From assembly GCA_938038815.1 (NCBI GenBank), contig CALHTF010000013.1:1-36587 (forward strand): a DNA stretch of 36,587 bases, in the 5' to 3' direction. The position numbers and the translations under genes were made by a program. Below are positions 32,104 through 36,587 of the stretch, piece after piece (the stretch's first letter is position 1; each line of letters begins with the position of its first letter). This DNA is from an uncultured Acidimicrobiales bacterium (GTDB lineage Bacteria > Actinomycetota > Acidimicrobiia > Acidimicrobiales > SHLQ01). The notes beneath the pieces are model-generated. The model ran no database searches and was not told the origin of the DNA. It was given only the letters and a program-made list of their open reading frames with translations.

Positions 32104-32892
32104 GTGACCGAACCTGCGCTCGAGCTACAGAACGTCAGTCGCATCCTCGATGGCCAAACCATCTTGCGGGGCGTCGACTGGACGGTACGACCCGAGCAAC
32201 GCTGGGTGGTGCTGGGCCGAAACGGGTCGGGCAAGAGCACACTGATTCGGGTCGCGTCGTTGTATCTGCACCCCTCCACCGGCACCGTTCGCGTGCTTGG
32301 CCAACAACTGGGCTCGACCGACGTTCGCCAGTTGCGCACCAAGGTTGGGCTCATGAGTGCCGCGCTGGGCACCCAACTTCGACCCGACCTGCAAGCGATC
32401 GACATCGTTATGACCGCCAAGAACGGCGCCCTCGAACCGTGGTGGCACAGCTACACCGATCAAGATCGCGAGCAAGCGCGGGCCGCGCTTGCCCAGATGC
32501 GATGTGAGCACTTTGCTCAGCGAACCATTGGGTCGTTGTCCTCGGGCGAGCGACAACGGGTTCTGGTTGCCCGGTCACTCATGACCAAACCGGGCCTGGT
32601 ACTACTCGACGAACCGTCGGCGTCGCTCGACCTTGGTGGTCGCGAGGAACTCGTGGCGAGCCTCAGTGCTTTTGCGGGCGACCCCACCAACGCGGCGACG
32701 GTTCTGGTCACCCATCACGTAGAAGAAATTCCTGCGGGCTTCACCCACGTGTTGATGATGCGTGACGGGTCGCCCATGGCCGCCGGCCCGATCGACGACG
32801 TCCTCACATCTGAAGCGGTCTCGGAGTGTTTCGAGTTGGCGATCGACCTGCAGCGCCACCAGGGCCGGTGGATGGGCTTCGCCCGCCGCTAA
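32104..32892 (+). CDS. Stand-alone ABC transporter ATP-binding protein
   Basis: 262-residue ABC ATPase from GTG 32104. Walker A is GRNGSGKST (38-46), the signature is LSSGERQR, Walker B is LVLLDEPSASLD and the H-loop is VTHHVEEIP. The overall pattern (RILDGQTILRGVDWTVRPEQRWVVLGRNGSGKST, and LSSGERQRVLVARSLM) resembles the YlmA/ModF-like soluble ATPases. No permease gene is next to it, so it may work with a distant permease or in a non-transport role. Its TAA stop overlaps the TAG stop of the convergent thiamine pyrophosphokinase gene. Confidence 0.85.
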   Translation: MTEPALELQNVSRILDGQTILRGVDWTVRPEQRWVVLGRNGSGKSTLIRVASLYLHPSTGTVRVLGQQLGSTDVRQLRTKVGLMSAALGTQLRPDLQAIDIVMTAKNGALEPWWHSYTDQDREQARAALAQMRCEHFAQRTIGSLSSGERQRVLVARSLMTKPGLVLLDEPSASLDLGGREELVASLSAFAGDPTNAATVLVTHHVEEIPAGFTHVLMMRDGSPMAAGPIDDVLTSEAVSECFELAIDLQRHQGRWMGFARR

Positions 32893-33542
32893 CCCGGGCT
32901 TTGGATCGCCAGCAATACGCCACCCTCTATCGAGACGGTTGCGTTGGACTGAATCACGTTGCTCATGCCTCGTGCCTCGCCGGGAGCAAGGCTCTCTTTG
33001 TTCAAAGGCCACTGAACACCCTGGGCATGGACCCCGGTGGCCGATCCGCCCACCGGCAGAAGCGACAACCTCGACCCAGACAGTTCGCCGTGAAGCGGAG
33101 GGGTGACCTGGTACTGGAATTCCGGCCGGACAACGGTGACGATCGAGTCGCCCAGCAGCGCCCGCAGCCTCACCGACCGGTAGCGGTCGCTGGCCAGCAG
33201 CAACACACTCGACAATTCGTGGTCGAGGCGCCCGCCCCCTCCGCCAACAACCGTCACCTCGGTGGCACCTATTTCGAGCGCGTGTTCAAGAGCCAATTCG
33301 AGATCGGTGAAGTCCTTGTCGGGGCGATGCTCGAGTACCACTCCCCCAAAGGCGCTCTGAGCTCGAGCAGAAACCGAATCGAGGTCGCCAATCAACACAT
33401 CGACCGCCACATCGTGTGCCATCGCCGCATCGAGGCCACCGTCGGCGGCGATCGTGCGGGTTGGCGAGCCAAAGTGGGCCAGGCGCGCCACCGTCGCTGT
33501 CGGAACCGGCTCGCCATTTATCCACACCACGACGTGACTCAT
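32889..33542 (-). CDS. thiN: Thiamine pyrophosphokinase
   Basis: 217-residue enzyme transferring pyrophosphate from ATP to thiamine to make thiamine diphosphate. Family motifs: ADGGLDAAM (33-41), VDVLIGDLDSVS (about 47-58), the signature DKDFTDLELALEHAL (about 74-88), and VVGGGGGRLDHELSSVLL (about 97-114), whose Asp and His residues bind Mg-ATP. The C-terminal half has the expected beta-sandwich thiamine-binding pattern (GSRLSLLPVGG, VQWPLNKESLAPGEARGMSN). ATG 33542 has TAACCT 6 nt upstream. Converges on the ABC ATPase gene with overlapping stops. Confidence 0.9.
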   Translation of the reverse strand: MSHVVVWINGEPVPTATVARLAHFGSPTRTIAADGGLDAAMAHDVAVDVLIGDLDSVSARAQSAFGGVVLEHRPDKDFTDLELALEHALEIGATEVTVVGGGGGRLDHELSSVLLLASDRYRSVRLRALLGDSIVTVVRPEFQYQVTPPLHGELSGSRLSLLPVGGSATGVHAQGVQWPLNKESLAPGEARGMSNVIQSNATVSIEGGVLLAIQSPG

Positions 33543-33548
33543 GGCGCC

Positions 33549-33554
33549 AGGTTA
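33549..33554 (-). promoter_or_regulatory. Leaderless -10 element for thiN
   Basis: TAACCT on the minus strand ends 6 nt before ATG 33542. It lies in the 20-nt gap after the protease gene, so thiN can be transcribed separately. Confidence 0.45.
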
Positions 33555-33562
33555 GGCGGCTG

Positions 33563-34276
33563 CTAGCCGATCGACGCGCGGCAATCGTGTTCGGCGAAGC
33601 GGCTGAGTTCGACGTCGCCGATCGGAATCGCAAGAGCGGTGTTGGTGCCGACCTCCATGGCCACAACCACACCGAATACTTCGCCCTTATCGTTGAGGAC
33701 GGGGCCTCCTGAGTAGCCCTCTTCGGTTGGAGCATCGATCATGATCACCCGTTCGGCTTGCAGACCAAAGATATCTCCGTCGCCCACTCCGAGCATCTCA
33801 CCCGCCACACTGGTGAGCGGCCCACCACCGGGATACCCAGCGATGGTCGCCGTCCGACCGCGTTCCGGTAGGACATGAGAGATCTCGAGCGGTTCAGCAC
33901 CAAACTCGGCATCGAGCAGTGTGACGTCTTCGCCGTCGACCGACCGGGAAACCACGGTCCCAAAGACCGACTCCTGCCGGTAGGGACTTATGAACGCCGA
34001 GGCCGAATCGCCGATGACATGGGCCGCGGTGAACACCCCGACCTCGGTCAGGAAGCCGGTTCCCTGCTGGGACGTACCGCACGAGATTGCCGACAGGGAC
34101 ACAACCGCCTCGACGTTGTAGGCGACCGGACTATGGGCGACCGAGATTCGTTCGACCCGCGCCGCAGACGTGGCGGTTGCCGATGCCGGGCTGGTTTGTG
34201 CCGACTGCGGACCCACGATGATCAGGGCGATCAACGCCAGGCTTACCGCCAGGCCGGCGCCAACGAGCCACTTCAT
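33563..34276 (-). CDS. Membrane-anchored trypsin-like serine protease
   Basis: 237-residue S1-family protease. One N-terminal hydrophobic segment (KWLVGAGLAVSLALIALIIV) is either an uncleaved anchor or a signal peptide, placing the domain outside the cytoplasm. The catalytic triad is readable: His86 in FTAAHVIGD, Asp117 in GEDVTLLDA and Ser189 in EEGYSGGPVLN. No PDZ domain follows, unlike HtrA/DegP. The two cysteines (SAISCGTS near residue 66, and EHDCRAS at the C-terminus) may form a disulfide. A short hairpin sits directly before the ATG. Substrate unknown. Confidence 0.87.
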   Translation of the reverse strand: MKWLVGAGLAVSLALIALIIVGPQSAQTSPASATATSAARVERISVAHSPVAYNVEAVVSLSAISCGTSQQGTGFLTEVGVFTAAHVIGDSASAFISPYRQESVFGTVVSRSVDGEDVTLLDAEFGAEPLEISHVLPERGRTATIAGYPGGGPLTSVAGEMLGVGDGDIFGLQAERVIMIDAPTEEGYSGGPVLNDKGEVFGVVVAMEVGTNTALAIPIGDVELSRFAEHDCRASIG

Positions 34277-34294
34277 GCAGGAACCCGCACCTGC
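34277..34294 (-). promoter_or_regulatory. Hairpin abutting the protease start codon
   Basis: GCAGG (34277-34281) and CCTGC (34290-34294) form a 5-bp stem with an 8-nt loop, touching the ATG at 34276. The AGG that could act as Shine-Dalgarno lies in the stem. A smaller analogue of the lipoprotein leader. Confidence 0.35.
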
Positions 34295-34396
34295 GCCAGT
34301 ATGATCATTTCCCCATTGTTAACAGTGCTTTCAGTGCATTTCCATACTTTTAGGTATTTGGGCTCACGAACCGGTTGGCCGGGCCGATTGAACTAC

Positions 34397-34597
34397 GTGT
34401 CTGAACTTTCCCCGGCCCCAGAGAACACCGAGACTCCCCCGATGGTCCGCATGCGCTGCACACCGTGCGACGTTGCGTGGTCGGGCGCAGCCGACTCTTC
34501 GTGCTGGGTTTGCGACGAACCAGGCACCGGGCTCCGCACGTTGGTCCGGTTTCGGGAGAACGAACACCTCGACCTCGAATTGGACTTCGACTACTAG
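34397..34597 (+). CDS. Small zinc-ribbon protein
   Basis: 66 residues from GTG 34397; ATG 34442 is an alternative (51 residues). Two CxxC knuckles, RCTPCDVAW and SCWVCDEPG, are spaced about 14 residues apart, as in a zinc ribbon. An acidic C-terminus follows (RENEHLDLELDFDY). I know no specific function. Similar small ribbons occur as stand-alone proteins in actinobacteria. It is divergent from the protease gene across an unusually AT-rich 120-nt gap and converges on the DUF72 pseudogene. Confidence 0.65.
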   Translation: MSELSPAPENTETPPMVRMRCTPCDVAWSGAADSSCWVCDEPGTGLRTLVRFRENEHLDLELDFDY

Positions 34598-34612
34598 GTC
34601 CCTGGCGCGTTT

Positions 34613-35501
34613 CTAGAACAACGCTGATTGTTCCGAGACGACCGGGGTTGGCAGTTCGACCAAGGTCGACACGTTGGCCCGCACTTCGTCATAGAACTGC
34701 CGTGCCAGGCCCAAGGCGACGACATTGTCGGGGGTGTGCACAAACACGATGGGCGATCGGCCTTGGTCGAGCCAGGTTGCCACCTTGTCGACCCACCGTC
34801 GCCAATACGGCGGATTCGCTTCCGCTGCGGTTTGGCCAATGAACCGCACGATGGGAAATTCAGCGGTAGCGGTTGGTCGGACCGGAAGCCTCGGCTTGTT
34901 CTCGAACGCTTCAATCTCGGCCGGCGTGGAGCGAGGTCCGTCAAAGACCGCTCGACTATCGAGGATCACTCGGTCGAGTCCGTTGGCATATAACAAGTCG
35001 TCGAGTTGGCGTTCGTAGGGTCCGCCGGCGAAGAACGCAGGGTTCCGAACCTACCGCCCAACGCCGATTCGTTGAGAGTTGGACGATGAACTGTTCGAGC
35101 ACGGCCATATCGGTCTCGTCGAAGGTCGCCGGCAATTGGATCGACGTCGGACCGAGAACGGCTTCCAGTGGTTCTGTCACGTGACAAAACTCTCGAAGCA
35201 AATCGCCGGTGTTTCGCAGCCGCCGGTCATGGGTAATGGTGCGAGGCAGTTTGAAGACGAACCGAAAGTCTGCTGGCACGGCGTCGCGCCACCGATCGAC
35301 TGCTGCGGCGGTCGGCAACCCGTAAAAGGTGGTGTTGCCCTCGACGGCCGTGCACCAGGTCGCATACACGCCGAGTTCTTGGCCGGTTCGAGTCGTCGGT
35401 GGAAAGTACGGACCCACCCACTCCCGCAAGCCCCACATCGCGCACCCGACTCGCAGATTCGGCGGCGCTGTCGGCTCCTCGACCGGTTTCTGATCGCCCA
35501 C
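34613..35501 (-). pseudogene. DUF72 (YecE-like) protein gene with a frameshift
   Basis: The N-terminal half (from GTG 35501) reads NLRVGCAMWGLREWVGPYF, EGNTTFYGLPTAAAVDRW and FRFVFKLPRTITHDRRL, all typical of DUF72 TIM-barrel proteins. The frame is lost near 35050. The expected continuation (VRNPAFFAGGPYERQLDDLLY, then NGLDRVILDSRAVFDGPRS and the remaining barrel) is in another frame, ending at 34613. At the break the coding strand reads GCGGTAGGTTCGG. Adding one more AG (GTAGAGGTT) restores A-V-E-V-R-N-P, so a 2-nt loss of an AG repeat explains it. It is either a true mutation or a sequencing error. The function of DUF72 is unknown. Confidence 0.85.
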
Positions 35502-35508
35502 CTCAGCG

Positions 35509-35514
35509 AGCGTA
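35509..35514 (-). promoter_or_regulatory. Leaderless -10 element for the DUF72 gene
   Basis: TACGCT on the minus strand ends 7 nt before GTG 35501. It supports that start over a TTG at 35552, which would overlap the upstream gene. Confidence 0.45.
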
Positions 35515-35518
35515 GTCG

Positions 35519-36587
35519 CTACCCCTCGAAGCGAAACCGCTCGGTACCCCAAGGTTTGACCTCGCGGTTCTTGGCGGTGTCGACCGCGGTAACAACAACC
35601 TTGTAGTCGCCGGAACCGCCAGCGTTACCGACGTTCATGCGGAACTTCCAAATGGTGGTGGTCGCCCGAGGAGAACTCAGCTTGCCTCGGTTCCAACGGC
35701 CTCGTTCGGTCCACTCTTTGGCCTTGTTGTCCCAGAACAATCCAGTTTCGGTGTCGCGTACCCGCACGCGAACCGCACGAACACCCCCATCGTCAGAGGC
35801 CGTGCCGCTTACCGTCATCCAGTTCTTGCGCACGTCGAGCGACGCGACGGTCGACTCCGGCGGCACGACGGGTTCGGGTTCTGGTTCGGGTTCGGGTTCT
35901 GGTTCGGGTTCGGGCTCGGGTTCGGGAACCGGCGGTGGCCGGGAGTCGTCTCCGACATACACCACGATCTTGTCGCTTCGAATCTTCTCGTCGGTCGAAT
36001 GATCGGTGATCTCGACATAGGCCTCATAGGTGCCGAACTCGGTGTAGGTGTGGAAGATATGCGAACCAGCATCCTCTTCGCCATCGCCGTAGAACCATCG
36101 AAAGCTAACAAAATCGCCGTTGATGTCGTGGGCGTAGGCCTGAAAGAGCACACGGTGAGGGGCAGTGCCCACCGTGGGGGCTACCTCAACCCCAAAAAGC
36201 ACCGGAGAGGTCGGCACGTCAGGCGACGGACGTGGCGTGGTACGGAGGTGCTCGATAATCGCCAACTCGCCCTCGGAGAAGAAGCTCTCCTTCACGCTCT
36301 TGTACCCTTCGCCTTTCGAGCCTGAGGTTCCAAGGCCCCATTGCCAGCGCTCGGTATGGCCGTACACCATCGAATCGACACCGTGTTCGAGCGCCGACTG
36401 GGCGTCGAGTAACACGTCAGACGCCAGCACGGGATTCCCCGGACCGTGAGCCGGACATTCGGTGAAGTCGGGTTCGAGGTCCTCGTAGCGCATCTCGGCT
36501 GCGATGACTGGCTTGTCCGTCTTGGCCATCAGCGCCTGCAACTCGAGCCGCATGAAGGTGTTCGGCACGCAGTGCCCGGTCTGCGCG
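35519..36587 (-). CDS. Secreted glycoside hydrolase-like protein (DUF4038-like) with PKD and Ig-like domains, 5' truncated
   Basis: The frame is open to the window edge, so the N-terminus is missing; about 355 residues are seen. The first part (TDKPVIAAEMRYEDLEPDF, then DSMVYGHTERWQWGLG) resembles the C-terminal part of an apiosidase-like DUF4038 glycoside hydrolase barrel. A PKD domain follows (about SFRWFYGDGEEDAGSHIFHTYTEFGTYEAYV). After a Pro-Glu repeat linker, a C-terminal Ig-like beta domain reads VRKNWMTVSGTASDDGG to YKVVVTAVDTAKN. This is an extracellular, probably polysaccharide-acting architecture. The DUF4038 call is by motif resemblance and moderate. Confidence 0.7.
   Translation of the reverse strand, partial: AQTGHCVPNTFMRLELQALMAKTDKPVIAAEMRYEDLEPDFTECPAHGPGNPVLASDVLLDAQSALEHGVDSMVYGHTERWQWGLGTSGSKGEGYKSVKESFFSEGELAIIEHLRTTPRPSPDVPTSPVLFGVEVAPTVGTAPHRVLFQAYAHDINGDFVSFRWFYGDGEEDAGSHIFHTYTEFGTYEAYVEITDHSTDEKIRSDKIVVYVGDDSRPPPVPEPEPEPEPEPEPEPEPEPVVPPESTVASLDVRKNWMTVSGTASDDGGVRAVRVRVRDTETGLFWDNKAKEWTERGRWNRGKLSSPRATTTIWKFRMNVGNAGGSGDYKVVVTAVDTAKNREVKPWGTERFRFEG
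35870..35930. repeat. GGTTCG/GGTTCT hexamer repeat encoding a Pro-Glu linker
   Basis: Tandem six-base units encode alternating Pro and Glu between the PKD and Ig-like domains of the truncated secreted protein. A rigid spacer; copy number may vary between strains. Confidence 0.75.

Noticed and set aside
1-36587. Mobile elements, att sites, CRISPR arrays, integrated phage
   Set aside because: No transposase, integrase, regularly spaced repeats or long terminal inverted repeats were found on either strand.

Overview
The window is a GC-rich bacterial chromosome segment with tightly packed genes on both strands. It has actinobacterial hallmarks: the mycothiol-pathway ligase MshC, an InhA-type enoyl-ACP reductase, a SUF iron-sulfur system with SufU, and an OmpA-family protein with a single N-terminal membrane helix. 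A member of Actinomycetota near Acidimicrobiia is my best guess. That is inference from gene content, and no rRNA or other marker is present to prove it. No tRNA, rRNA, IS element, prophage or CRISPR array was seen.

Layout. 1-0.8 kb: 5' part of an acyl-CoA dehydrogenase gene (minus strand). 0.9-1.6 kb: a Phd/VapB-like antitoxin and PIN toxin pair behind a palindromic operator. 1.6-6.4 kb: an accessory block with two PhyH-type Fe(II)/2-oxoglutarate dioxygenases, a radical SAM/SPASM protein, a type-2 sulfotransferase, a metallo-beta-lactamase-fold hydrolase and a small unknown gene. 6.5-15.5 kb: a dispersed SUF locus, sufC1-sufS-sufU on the plus strand and sufD-Rieske-sufC2 plus a separate sufB on the minus strand. 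It is interrupted by a third PhyH gene, a four-cysteine small protein and a glycosyltransferase. 15.6-19.7 kb: plsC-like, mshC, a 470-base gene-free stretch with several hairpins, fabI/inhA, and an RmlD-like reductase. 19.7-24.8 kb (minus): OmpA-family protein, M23 peptidase with coiled coil, and two CNNM/CorC-type membrane proteins. 24.9-29.4 kb (plus): a receiver-like protein without its phospho-acceptor and a heterodimeric ABC exporter. 29.4-31.9 kb (minus): a lysozyme-like lipoprotein with a long Thr-rich tether. 32.1-36.6 kb: an ABC ATPase, thiamine pyrophosphokinase, a trypsin-like protease, a zinc-ribbon protein, a frameshifted DUF72 gene and a truncated secreted DUF4038/PKD protein.

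The strongest genome-scale pattern is at the starts. About a dozen genes on both strands have a -10-like TANNNT hexamer ending 6-9 nt before the start codon and no Shine-Dalgarno sequence, which points to leaderless transcription. A minority (acyl-CoA dehydrogenase, sufB, sufC2, the OmpA gene, the four-Cys protein) have a clear Shine-Dalgarno. Other points of interest are duplicate sufC genes, a probable CTG start for sufD, an mRNA leader that folds flush against the start codon of the cell-wall lipoprotein, a 2-nt deletion in the DUF72 gene, and the radical SAM/dioxygenase/sulfotransferase block.
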